Below are positions 44,135 to 56,316 of a stretch of DNA of 64,000 nt, in pieces; position 1 is the stretch's first letter; the number at the start of each line of letters is the position of its first letter. The notes under the pieces are model-generated. The model had not been told where the DNA came from, ran no database searches, and worked only from the letters and a program-made list of their open reading frames with translations. Made by a program: the position numbers and the translations under genes. Source of the DNA: Phaeosaccion multiseriatum (lineage: Eukaryota > Ochrophyta, other classes); contig OZ218952.1 in NCBI GenBank assembly GCA_965112735.1, forward strand, positions 186,001-250,000, read 5' to 3'.

Positions 44135-47100
44135 CTATTCGGATCCTTGGACGGAGGCGCTCGTACGGCGCTTCTTCTTTGGAGGGGGGAAAGTGGAGCC
44201 GTACTCCAGCTGCGGCGTCTCCTCCTTGGGCGCATCAATGTCCTCGTACGATGTTATCTGCGAGTGCGGGGGAGGGAAGGGGGCGGGGTGGTGGTTGGGA
44301 AAACGGAAGTAGCCTGCCATCTCGCCCTCTCTTCGTTGCAGTCTCCAGGCCCAGGCGTAAAGGGAGACACGAGTGCTTGCCATCCTCCGCTCCGAATGCT
44401 CTGCAACGAGTAAATAAGAGTACCCTTACCTCTCTCGGGTCTTGAGCTGCCATCGGCTCGTCCCTGCGTCCTCTGTCTCTGTCGCCCCCACCCCTGCCGG
44501 ACCGCTCGTTCGCGATGCCCCTCCCCCCGAACCTGCCTCCTCCTCCTCGGCCGCCCATCATGCCCCCCCTGCCTCCGCGGAAGCCGAAGCCCATGCCCCG
44601 CCCGCCCATGAGCGACATCATCACCTCTGCCGTTTCAGAGCACACACAGAGAGAGTGAGAGATAAAGAGAGAGCCATGGGCGAGACAAAGAGACAAAGGC
44701 AGAAGAAGCAGTGAAGGATATATACAATAGGAGGTGTAAACCGATGGGAGTGCTTCCGTACGCCCTTCTTTTCACTTCTCTCCTCTTCTGCGACCGCCCG
44801 CTCTTCCATGTTGGCCACCCACTCATTCGCTCAATCACTCACTCACTCACCTGGCGGGGGAGGGAAAGGCATCATCATGCCCGGTGGAGGCATCCCGGGT
44901 GGGCCCATCCCAGGGGGCATTCCCATGGGGCCTCCCATGCCGGGCGGGGGGCCCATAAGACCGTGCATACCTGCTCCTCCCTGTTGCTCGGCGATGCTCT
45001 GCATCATGTTACTCGGCACGACAGGGAGGGGCTTGTGCTCGTCTGCGCTGTACCGCTTGCGCATAAAGGCCTCGCCCGCCTTGTCCACGACGCCGGCAAG
45101 CTCCTGCTTATGCTTGTTCTGCAAGTGCTTGCGAACGAAGCGCTCCCCTTCAAACAGCTTGGCGCATATTCTGCATCGTGCGTGACCAGCCTGTGTGCAC
45201 AGTACAGGAACCCAGCACACCACAGCCAGTCGTCAGCGCCGCCACAGTCAGAGCCATAGTCGGCCGGAGAGAGAGACAAAGAGAGATAAGAGTAGCACAG
45301 AGGATTGGTGGCTAGAACGAGAGATGCCGATAACACGTATTCTCACCTCGTCGGCGTTGAGCTCGCAGTTCTCCGTGAGCCATTCCTCCTTGTCTGCGTC
45401 CTCCTTCTGCGCCAGCTGCTCGGCCTCATTCAGCAGCGCCTCCTCCCTCTCAATAGCCCCGTCCCCGACCAGAGACTCCAGCGTCTTTTTCACTCCCTGG
45501 TCCACGCGCTCGGCCGCAGGCAGCAGCGTCTTGTGCTTGGATGAGGTGGATATAATGTGCGAGGCCCCTGCTGCCTTCGAGTGGCCGTTCCTGTCCTCGT
45601 CTCCATTTTCCTCCTCCATTGCCACCTCCTCCGTCTCTCCGTCGTTCTCCAATTGCTCGAGGCTGTGCACGAATTAAGTTTGGGGCCAAGCAGACAAAGA
45701 GCAGAACCACAAAGGAAGGCAAATCCCACCCCCAATTTGTCCAAGGGGAAATAAAGGTCCGACGAAAAGTGAGACGAATATGACACTACTCTAAACGCGG
45801 CGTAGCGAGCGCCTCATTCTTGAGAGTGGAAATGACACAGCCGCCCCCCCCCCCCTCACAGGATTGCTTCTCTGCCCCCCTCTTCTTCCTCCACACACTC
45901 TGCCCCTCTGCCCCTCTGCCCCTTCCCGTCCCCATACCTCTCCAGGCTCGGCGACGGCAGCTGGCGCCTGTACACGGCGTTCTTGAGAGACAACAAGTCC
46001 CCCTCGTCCTCACAGCGCTTGCCGGCGTAGTAGATGAAGAAGTGCACCCTCCGGAGGTAGGCCACGATGAGGTCGAGTTTGGCTGTTGCGCGTGTCTGGG
46101 CCGCCAGAGCCTCCTGTAAGGCAGGACAGGGCGGGAAGGGTATGGGTAAGTGCGAGGATTGGCTACTCCAGGGGGTGCAGAGCGTGGACCATGGTGGAAG
46201 AAGTTGAAGAAGTTGCTCCTTCAAAGACCCTAGGCGGCCAGGCCTGTCTTCTTTCTTCTCCCCATTGCCGTCTCTCTCTCTCTCTCCCGCACACACACGC
46301 ACATGCCCCTCTCCCTCACCTGCACAGCCTCTTGCCCCAGGACGGCTTCGATGCCATGCCCCTCCTGCGCCAAACCCGCGTGCTCGTCCATCGCCACCGC
46401 GAGTTTCAGGGCCTGCTCCACATCCTTCTTGATGCGCTTGACATCCGACATGTCCGGGGTGAGAGATACAAAGCCTCTGGGTCTGTGGTTGAAGGTCTGC
46501 AGCTCAAACATCTTTGTAGTCGGTCCTGCTACCACGGCTCCGGCCTTGCTATTGGCTTGGCCTCCCTTCCCCCCTGCCCCTCCGCCGCGAACCCCTGTAG
46601 TGGATGTCAAACACATCAAGGGGGGGGGGGGGGAAGTGTACGTGCGTATGTTTGTAGAGGCAGAAGGAGTGAGGTAGTAAAACCAAAAGGAACTGCACAC
46701 TGAGAAAGTCCGCGGGGCATCTACTGACATCCCCGTCTCTCCTCTACCATCCCCTGCCATCCCTTGTCTCTCCTATACCTGCTGAGTCGGGCACCTCGAT
46801 AGAGATTCGCATGCGGTGCAGTCGCCGGGTGGCAGTGCGGGCCTCCTCCTCGCTGCTCAGATCAAGAGAGTAGGGGGCAAGGAGCACGGAGCCGCAGAGG
46901 GTTTGAGGGGCGTACACAGGCGCCCACCCACAGACGAGGGGGAGAAGGGAGAGGGGGTGGAGAATGGAGGCTGACCAATCTCACGCATCGATCCCCCCCC
47001 CCCTCTCACTCTGCCAGATCGGAAACCATCTTCCCTTACCCTTCCACTCCCCCTTCCCTGTCCCTTGCTCCACCCTCGCTCCCTGTCCCTTCTCACGTCT

Positions 47101-48804
47101 CTCTCTCTCTCTCACCTTGGAAAGATGATCCAGGCGCTGCGCTGGTAGTCGCTGTTGACATTCCTGGCCGCATCACTGAGCAGCATCCGATCAAAGTCCC
47201 CGGCCTCCTGCTTGATTTCCTTCTCCACAGTGGCCCGTGGTACCCAGGCGGGAATCCTCCGAATAAAGACCGCCCGATTCTCATGCCCAGCGAAGGCCTT
47301 GGCATCCAGCTTGTCCCCCTTCTCGTCTATTATGTCCACCTTTGATGCCTTGCTAGCCTCAACCTCCCCCTCTGCTACCGCACCCCCGCCTGCATGGCCG
47401 GCCTTATCCTCGTCGTCACCCCCTCCCTCATGTCCATCACCCTCGTCGTGCTCGTCGTCCTCAGCCTTGTCGTCATCATCAGCGTGTCCATCGCTGCCGC
47501 CAGATCTCCGCTTCTTGCCCCGCTTCTTGCCCCCGTTGCCCTGCTCCCCCCCGCCGCTACTGCTCCACACTGAAACGCCATCCGCGCTGTCTGGCTCTAG
47601 CGAAGCGCTCTCTATAAAGGCCACGGCGTTGTTGCCTGTGCTCTGGCTCTCGTTGGCCTCGCAGCACTGAGCGAGGAAGTTGGCTGCCTCGGTCTTGGCC
47701 CACCGACGTCTCTCCTCCCTTTTGGCGAGCACGAGCTTGGGCGAATAGCGCTCTCGGAACCACTCCTTGTCACCGTGCTCTGCAAAGAAGGCGTCTTCCA
47801 GCTTGCCCGAGAAGGAGGCCTTGTACTCCTCATACCTGGGGGGGGGAGAGAGGTCGGGGGGGGGGGGTTAAGTTATGCGAAAGCCTCTCCACACTACAAA
47901 TGCTCTTCTAAGATTGTCTCTCATCCCCAGAGGACAAGCAAACAACACTGGAGAGAGAGAAAGGCCTACACGATTACCTGCGCTGAATATCCTCCGGGTC
48001 CGCGTCGTCCCCCTGCTTCTGCACGAAGGCCTTGTAGCTCATGAGAGGCTCCATGTTGTACGACTGACCGAAGCTTGTCTGCTGCGCCAGCCGAGGAGCC
48101 CCGCCCATCATGGGCCCTCCCATCATACCCATTGGCATACCCATGGGGCCACCCATGCCCATGGGAGGGAAAGGCATGCCCATCATTCCTCCCCCACCGC
48201 CTCTTCCTCTCTGCCCACCTCGATGGCTCCCCCCTCTACCTCCCCCCCCATATCTGCCACCATCCCGATCCCTGTCCCTAGTGTCGTAGTCTCGCCTGCT
48301 CCCCCCCCCCACCCTCCGGCCGCTATCATCGAATGACTCTCTTCGAGACGGCCTGTTGCTGTGTGAGAAGGACTCGTCACCCCCATAGTCTCTTCCCCCG
48401 CCACGCCCTCGGTCTCTACTTCTGCTCCGGCTCCTCCTGCTGCCCCTCCTCCTCTCCAAGCTCCGGCTCCGGCTGCGATGGCTGCGCGAGTCCCTTCCCC
48501 TCCCCCCTCCCCTCATTTCGTCGTCACTGTCCAGATCCTCCTCCCCTCCTCGCCCTCGCCTGCCCCGCCTCGACCCTTCCCGGCCCTCGCTGCTGCCAGC
48601 TGTGGCCTCGTGCATCTGTTGGATTTCTGGATCTTTCCCATCTCCAGCCGCTGCTGCCCCTGTGGCTGCTTCTTCTCCCCCTTTCGAGGCGCCTTCTCCG
48701 CCTCCATCCAATATAGACGCCGGAAGGTCGTACCCGGGAAAGGCTGGCGCCTCATCCTCTGCCGCGCCGCCCTCAACTAATGCTGCTGCTCCACCCCCGT
48801 CCAT
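44135..48804 (-). CDS. SRRT: SERRATE/ARS2 RNA effector protein
   Basis: Nine exons (48804-47978, 47835-47116, 46852-46779, 46594-46320, 46113-45938, 45662-45347, 45190-44851, 44626-44430, 44257-44135) give 1015 residues. After an Arg/Ser/Gly-rich N-terminus, MSYKAFVQKQGDDADPEDIQ opens the SERRATE/ARS2 N-terminal helical domain. FIRRIPAWVPRATVEKEI begins the RRM-like part, which has a large acidic insert before it. CRICAKLFEGERFVRKHLQNKH is the C2H2 finger. Met/Pro/Gly-rich and RGG sequence follows, then the conserved tail (SYEDIDAPKEE). ARS2 links the nuclear cap-binding complex to miRNA processing, RNA decay and 3'-end formation. The start is the first in-frame ATG; a short upstream exon is possible. 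Confidence 0.9.
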
Positions 48805-49053
48805 GGCCTCGATCCTCCTCAGACAATCTTCACAAGAAAGAGCTTCGAGCTGCAGTTCCCTCCCCTTGCACCACCCCACACTGGCCCCTTTATTGCTGTT
48901 GCCCCTTCCTGCTGTAGGGCATATCCTTGGGAATGATGGGGGGAGAGGAGAGATAAAAGGTAAAAAAAAGATGGAGGCCTCCCGGAGGCCTCCAGGCTGG
49001 AAAGAGAGTGTCACAACAGCAAAGAAGAGGGGAAGAAAGAAAAAGGAAGAATC
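48805..49053. promoter_or_regulatory. Divergent intergenic region (SERRATE / plastid membrane protein)
   Basis: About 250 bp between start codons. It includes an inverted repeat near 48975-48995 (GGAGGCCTCCC followed by GGAGGCCTCC) whose role is unknown. No other element recognised. Confidence 0.45.
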
Positions 49054-50729
49054 ATGCGAGCGGCGATCAGCCTCGTTCTCTTGGCAGTCGTGGTCGCCCT
49101 CGGCTGCAGTAGCACCAATGCATTCATGGCACCCGGAGGTACGATGTGATGCAGCGAATACACATACACACGAACTGGAGCAGGGACATCTCACGTAGCT
49201 AATTGATGCCTTCCCGTGCCCCCCCCCCTCTTCTCCTCTCTCCCACGCACAGGATTCAAGGCTGGCGGTAAGTGGAGGGAAGTTCGCACTCTTCCCCCCC
49301 TTTTTCTGTGTAGTAATCCTTCTCTCTCCATCCCACCCCCCCTCTTGTTCTCACCAGCCCTGAAGTCTACTCGCACCGCACCCCGATCAACGCGGTCGAC
49401 CACGAAAATGATGATGGACCCTTTCTCCGCAACCATCGCTGCCCACGTGTTCGGAATGGGACTCCATAGTAAGTGTTTGGACCAAGGCATCTCAACGTTG
49501 AGGATGGACCCCTTGGTGGGCAACCTCAGGGCAAGCCCCAGTCCCTTGCAACAAGGCTGAACGACAATTGATGAGGCTTTCGCTTCGAGGCAGGCCCCTT
49601 GGAGAGTTGTCTCTGCGCGTCCAGCGCCGGAATAACACCACCGCCCCTTGCCTCAGCGAAAATGCCCCCCCCCCCCCCCCTCCCCCCTCTCTTTTGTGTG
49701 TTTGCTATCCTCTTTGTCCTTCCCCCGCCGCCTCCTCTGCAGCTAATTTCAACCCCGAGCACCTCATCTCCTCCAACAACCTGCCCACCACCACACTCGT
49801 CGCCAAGACGGAGACCCGTGAGGGACTGTACGGAGAGTACACAGTTGACGTGAAGGACCAAGATGTGAGTGGGGGGGGGGGGAGAAGAGCAGAAAGAGAG
49901 AGACATAGAGAGAGGGAGAACTATAGAGGGGAGGAGGGTGGGTAGATAGGGGAAAGAAAAGGTGACTACGACTGAAACTCCCAGGGGCCAAAAAGGGAAG
50001 GGCCGGACAAGAAGGGGGTGAGGCACCCAAAGCACCAACCAGCGCCGGCGGGGGTCGGAAGAGAGGGAGGGCAGACAGTGGGACAGTAGCCTGGGCGAGA
50101 CAGGAGGATGGAGCTTCGCTGTCAATGCATTGGGGCGGGCGCTCTTGCCCTGTGCTCTCGAGAGAGTGGATGTTGCCTTTTGTGCTCCGCCCCCCTTACT
50201 TGGGAAACCGTCTTCCCCTTCCACAAACCCCCGCCATTCCTTCATCTCTCCTCCCCTTCTCACACATTCGCATACGGCGGGTCCTCCTGTTCCTGCCCCT
50301 TGTGCTGCTTGGGTTTGTCTTGTCTTGTTTGTGCTTCTCTTCCCTCCGGATGTACCAATGCACCGCCAGGTGGATGCAGCGGCATCGACTTTCAAGAGCA
50401 AGGAGGCCACCGCCAAGGGCAAGAACAAGTACAGCTCCGTACTGGGCATCCTGCTGGTGGGATCTTTCGTCATCCCCATGGCACAGGTCAGTCAGTCACT
50501 CAGTCCTTTTCACCGATCAATGGCTCCAGACGCCAACCACACTTGGGAGGGGAGGGAGAGAGAGTCTACTGGTCGTCTTGTTCCTTGCCCCTTCTGCACT
50601 GCTGCCGCTCACGTGTCTACGAACCACCCCTCCTTGCCCTGCCTACCGCTTCGGTCCTTCTTGACACACTCACTTTCACTCGGGCTTCAGTACTGGTGGT
50701 ACATCAAGGAGGAGGAGCCCGACTACTAA
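49054..50729 (+). CDS. Plastid-targeted single-pass membrane protein, probable photosystem-associated subunit
   Basis: Six exons (49054-49138, 49253-49267, 49358-49468, 49743-49864, 50370-50486, 50691-50729) give 162 residues. A hydrophobic signal peptide is followed by TNAFMAP, the Ala-Phe plastid entry motif, then a Thr/Arg-rich transit stretch. A second hydrophobic or amphipathic stretch (SATIAAHVFGMG) may be a thylakoid-targeting segment. The mature part has a soluble region (LYGEYTVDVKDQD) and one C-terminal transmembrane helix (VLGILLVGSFVIPMAQYWW) ending in KEEEPDY. Size and layout fit small photosystem subunits or assembly factors, but I do not recognise the family. Exon 2 is only 15 nt; it is needed for phase and extends the motif to FMAPGGFKAG. 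Confidence 0.75.
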
Positions 50730-50973
50730 GCTGGAGTGGCAACCTGCAGGCCGGCACATACGCGGCCATCCCTTTACATATATATAGAGCCAGCAATTAA
50801 TATAGACATTTATCTTTCAAAGTAAGTAAAGCAAACGAAGGAAAGGAAGAGACGCAATGGTCCATCAAGGTCAATGGTTTTGTGAGTTTCAGTTTCCTGT
50901 GAGCTGTCACCCGCCCCACCAGAGAGAGAGAGAGAGAGAAAAAAAAAGAAAAGAGAGATTATTACCGGCATCA

Positions 50974-53586
50974 ATGGACGACGTCAGTATGGAGGTGGGA
51001 TTGACGGCAGGTACGAGAGAGAAAGCGCAAGGGGTGGGTATGGTGGCGAGGTTTTTGGGGGGCAACGGGTGAGGAGAAGGGAAATCTTTGCCTCCATCTT
51101 GCTCGAAGCTGCACAGACGTGTCATACGCTCTGGGACCTTCCTTCGCAAAGAGCGAAGAGCAGGCAGAGAGGAGCAGAAGACTGGGTAGTCTTTAGATTG
51201 CCTCTCCCGGTCCCACCGACCTCTAATTCATCGCTAACCACCTGAACTCCACCTTGTGCAGATTGCCACGGCGAGGACTACGAGCAGCAGCAGCAAGAGG
51301 AGGGAGCAGGAGGAGAAGAAGTCGGAGAGGATTCCATGGAAGAGCCACCAAGCGAGGAGCAGCTTCCTCGCTGCCAGCTCGAGGACTATACGCGATGTAG
51401 CGAGAGCCATTTGTGGAAGCTCATGATGTCTTTTTACGATAGGTAGGCCACGTGTGAGGGAGAGCGTGGAGGGAGATGGAGGAAGGGTGGAGGAGGGGGA
51501 AAGGAAGAGGGCGGATTTATCGGAACGCCATTGTATCAGCCGGAGCCGCTGCTCAAAGAGAAAATAAATCGAAGGGAAGGTGAGCAAGCGCCTTTGGTCT
51601 CACTCTGTTGCCCCCCACCCAACCCCCCACCCCTTCTCCAACTCCCCGACGGCGACTGTGGGGCTCTGCGCTCTACTCTGCCGCGGCACAGGAAAGGAGT
51701 GGAGTCCTGGAGCCACGGTATTGTCCCCCACTTCATCACGTGCAATGCTTTTATCGGTCGGAGCTACGCAAACGTCCTCAAGGCTTTTCTGCGGTAAGTA
51801 GCCTTCGCCACGAGGGTTGGTCGGTCCCTTATCACGAAGGAACACCCTTTCTCTCTTGTCGGCGCTTCTTGCGCTGCTGCCCGTATTGCAGCCACTCTCC
51901 ACGTCTCACGTGACGTTCCCCGTGGCTCCCCTGTCCGCTCTCTCCACCGCCTCGCTGCGCACCGTGTTTCCTGTACGAGTAGAGACTGCATGTCCCCAAC
52001 GAGCAGTATGAAACTAGACACGGAGGAGCCTCTCTACATCGTGGAGCTGGGGACAGGCAGTGGCAAGTTCTCCTTCTTCATGCTCAAAGCTCTGCAGGAG
52101 ATGAAGGTGAGTGGTGAGCCATAGTCCTTCTGGTGCCCTTGCAAAACTCAGAGGAGCGAGCGAGGGATTGGCCGAGAGCGTTGGCCGAAGTGTGGCTATC
52201 CCACTTGCCTTTGGTGGATCCCGCGCAGGCTGAAGTGGGTCCTAGCCCGGCTCCCAAAGCCATGTGTTGCCTCTCAAGCCATGTGCCTACTAAACCGGGG
52301 CCATCCGTCCCGTCCCTGTTGTGCCTCCCTCCCTGCCGTAGGAAACAAGCAGCTTTCCAGTGGACAAGATTGTGTACGTCATGACGGACTTCACAGCGGC
52401 GAACTTCAATTACTGGAAAGACCACCCCTCACTCAAGGTAGGGTAGACGCCTGGCCCGTGTGGTGAGCAGAGAAGCGCAACTACACAGTATCAGACAGAG
52501 ATAGGGAGGGGAAAGCAGATACAGCAGCGGGGGGGGGCTGAGGGATGGGCTGCGCGTTGGTCCGACGGCCGACGACAGGGGTGTGGTAAGAGTGGGGAGA
52601 CTCTCGTCCGGACCCTCTCAATAGGAGAGAAGAGGACTTCTTTCCGGCAAGAGAGGGAAGAGCTTGTACACTTCCGTCACTCACGCACATCCACGTTTGC
52701 ATGTGAAACGCCAATACGAAACTGTCGACGGGTTCTTTCTCTCTCCTGCCAGCCCTACCTGGACGCTGGTGTGCTGGACATGGCAATATTCGATGCGGTG
52801 AACGACAGCACAATCACTCTGGCGCACCAAGGAACCGTGCTTGCCCCCGGAACGGTGAAGAACCCCATCTGCGTCGTCGCTAACTACCTCTTCGACACGT
52901 TATGTCAAGATGTGTTCCAGGTATATGGTGTGGTACGGTATGGTACTAAAGAGGGCCAAAGAGAGGATACATGGGGGTGAAGAAGAAAGAAGGGATATGG
53001 GCGGACACAGGCAGACGGGCAGGCCAGTAGGGAGACGAGCAGATCGGCAGGGAGGCGGCCGCCCTCGGAGAAGCGGCGAAGATTCGTGGATATGTAGGAC
53101 TGTCCTCCTCTGATCGACGCTATCCATTCCCCTTCTTGTGCGTGCAGGTGGAAAGGGGGGTGCTCAAGGAGGGGCTCATTTCGGTGGGGACAACTCGAGA
53201 AAAAGAGCCCGATCCTCTCGAGCCGGATATCATCAAACGTATGAACAATAAGGTACGCTGAGCCGGGTAGGACCCCCTACTGGCTTGCTTGCTTGCTTGC
53301 TGGCTCGCTTGTGTGACTCCTTTGGAACGCCCCCTCCCCCCGACCGACCCCCTTCCCAATGTTCTTTGTCGTGACTCTGCTTGGTTCATCGCAGTACGAG
53401 TACAGGCCGATTTCAGACGATTACTACAAGGACGAGCAAGACAGAGAGCACCTCCAACGCATCCTTCAATGGTGAGCTTTGCTTTGCTGTCAAGGCCTTG
53501 CTGCGCTGCTGTTCCTGCTGTTGTGGCCGTGTGCGGCCCCACACGCTTTCTCCGCCGTGCCCCACATCTCTCTCTCTCTCTCTCCC

Positions 53587-53617
<31 letters not shown>

Positions 53618-55023
53618 TCTCTCCCCCCTCTCTCTCTGTCTCTCCTTACTTTGACCTACTTTTCTGCCTCTGTGCATCTCGGTCTCCCTGCCTTGCGACC
53701 CCTCCGCCTCCTTCTTTGTGGCACTCCTCCGTCTGTCTCTTTCCTTCTCTCTCAGGTACGTGGACTATTTCGCCGAGGAGGAGGAGGAGGAGGAGGGGGA
53801 ACGAAACGGCAGAGATGAGAACCGAAGAAAATCGAGAGGCGGCGGGCGCACCCCTGCTGCGAGTCTGCTTATGCCCATTGGAGCTGTACGAGCCATTCGG
53901 CAGCTGTGCTCCTTCAGCGATAACAGAGCTCTCGTCATCTCGGGTGACAAGGGAAACAACAACCCAGAGCAGTTCAGAGGCCTCATGGTACGCGAAAGAC
54001 ACATGTCAGACAGACAGAGAGGGTGTGTCGGGGGGTGGGAGTCTTGTGTAGGTGGACTGCTTCTTGAGTACTTCCATCTGTACTGTCGTCGGGTGCCAAC
54101 TGCTCAAACTGCTCTGGGGGTGCTCTGTCCGCTCCTGACATCTCTCTCTCTCTCTCTCTTTCACCCTGCCCCCCTCTCGCTCTCCCTCTCCCTCCCTCGT
54201 TGCTTTACTTGCCTGTGCAGGATCCCCACATCGCCGTCCACGGCAGCTTTAGCGTGATGGTCAACTATCACGCCATCGGGGCTTACTTCACGAGCAGAGG
54301 CGGCTTCGCTCTGCACAACCCCCAGGAGGAGGCTAGCCTGAAGGTGCGGCGTGGTGAAGGAAGCAGGCGGGAGGTGGGCGGGGGTATCGTGTGTCGAGTG
54401 TGCCCCACATCACACGAGTAACGAGTCGGTGCATGTATGGGGCGCGGATCAAGCACAGTATCGGCTGGAGTTGAGAGCAAGTGCCTTGTGGTAGCGAGCG
54501 ACCCTGACTGTTGGTCTGTTTCTCTTTCGCCAGCGGGGCTGGGCAGGCAGGCCAATGATGTTGTGCGGTCTTGGGTTTCTCATGAGGTCGTCTGACTGCT
54601 GATATGGCGTGGTGCTGTCCTCTTCCCGCCCACCCACACAGGTGTCAACCTTCGTACTAACGGGGGATGAGAAGGGAGAGGGGGAGGGGACGAGCAGCGA
54701 TGACGGCGATTGGCTCAAGGGCGCTTTGGAACGGAGGGACGAAGAGAGGAAAACCAAGTACCCCCACCTGGCAGAGGCATTTAAGAACCACATAGAGCAC
54801 TTCGGCCCCAATGACTTCTTTGTCATGCAGAAGGGCCTCAAGGAGGACGCCCCCACTCCCTCACTCAAGAGCATTGTGGCTCTGCTGAAACTTGGGGACT
54901 GGGATCCAGATGTGTTTTTCAAGTTCAGGGAAAGCATTCTCAATCAGGTACGGAACGTCGTATTAAATTATGTGTACGATGGGGGGAGAGAGAGGGAGAA
55001 GGGGGGGGAGGGAGAGGAGGCTG

Positions 55024-55054
<31 letters not shown>

Positions 55055-56136
55055 AAGAGACAGAGAGAGAGAGGAAAAGTGGGAATGTGTCATGCTTGTT
55101 TTTTGGATAGCTGTGGAGGAGGCCCACGTGCTTCAGCGGCAGGCACTACGACTCCTCCCCACACAGCGGCAGGCACAAACACTCATCCGACGCTCATCCC
55201 CCCCCACTGTCGTGCGGCATACCAGGTGCCTACCGCGGGGGCGAAGCTTCGCAAGGACCTCTGTAGAGGGGTGCCTCGCGTGTGGGAGAACTACTACCCG
55301 CTAGACAAGGACAAGGATGTGGCCTTTGAGGTGGGGCGCTTCTATTACGGCATTCGTGACTACGAGAAGGCCCTACAGTACTACGCCAACAGCAGCGAGA
55401 ACATCGGTAAGGACCCCCTCCCTCCCTCCCTTCCCCCCCCCCTCCGATCGCGCGGAGTGAGTTGTTCTGCCACATGCGTTGTGCCGGAGGTTTGCTCTGA
55501 CGCTTGGAGAACGCGATATCATCCACAAAGGATAATTTCTTTTTCCTTTCTCACAACCATGAGAATGAGAACTTGTTCACCCACCGCTTTCTCTCCTGTG
55601 CGCCGCCCCCCCCCCCCCTCCCCTTCCCCACTCCAGGAGCACATCACGTGACATACCACAACATGGGACTGTGCCACTACAGCCTGGGCACGCTCAAGAA
55701 CTCATTGTTCTTCTTTGAAAAGGCTCTGGCCATGAATAGTCAATACCAGAAGGCGGAGAACTGGCGCCAGAAGGTGGAGGACGAACTCAGAGGGCCGGTG
55801 GAGGGTGCTGCAGGTGCGAGTCTTCCAGTAGAAGAAGTAGCAGCAGTAGCGTCAGCCGCAACAGCAGCAGCAGCAGCAGCAGCAGAGCAGGGTGGAAGTG
55901 AGGCAGGAGGAGGTGGCGTGGCCGGGGAGGAGGATGTGGAAGGAGACGGAGACGTAGACAACGTTAACGCGAGTCTGTCTACAGAGGCAGCAATTCTGGC
56001 TGCGGCGGCAGCTGCCGCTGTCGTGGAGGGGCGGCGGGATGTTGGTGACTACAGTATCCTCGTCGGGGACGCTCCATCGAGGGGTAGTGAAGAGTCTGGT
56101 GTGGTGGCAGGGTTGGCTGCTCTCAGTGCGCAGTAG
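50974..56136 (+). CDS. SAM-dependent methyltransferase-like protein with C-terminal TPR repeats
   Basis: Thirteen exons (50974-51010, 51262-51442, 51692-51793, 51983-52106, 52342-52437, 52753-52920, 53148-53252, 53395-53471, 53756-53987, 54221-54343, 54642-54947, 55226-55406, 55637-56136) give 743 residues. The Rossmann motif I is IVELGTGSGKFSFF, followed by VYVMTDFTAANFNYW (acidic strand 2) and DMAIFDAVND, the order expected for a class I methyltransferase. NPICVVANYLFDTL follows the nucleotide-binding core. A middle part of about 250 residues is unassigned and carries a poly-Glu run. The C-terminal region has two TPR units (VGRFYYGIRDYEKALQYYA and YHNMGLCHYSLGTLKNSLFF), then an Ala/Glu-rich tail. 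Substrate is unknown; a protein target bound by the TPRs is inferred. Confidence 0.78.
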
Positions 56137-56316
56137 GCCATGTACTGCGGTAGAGAAGCGTTGAGGCTCTTGGAGAATCATTCTTGAATGTTTCCGGGGG
56201 GTGCATGTTCTCCTTATCAAGGTGGGCACTCACAACCTAAAACGCCTTCGACATTGTCATGAATTGCTGTCAATACGAGCGGTGTTTCATGATTCCATGT
56301 CCTGTTCTTCCTTCCA

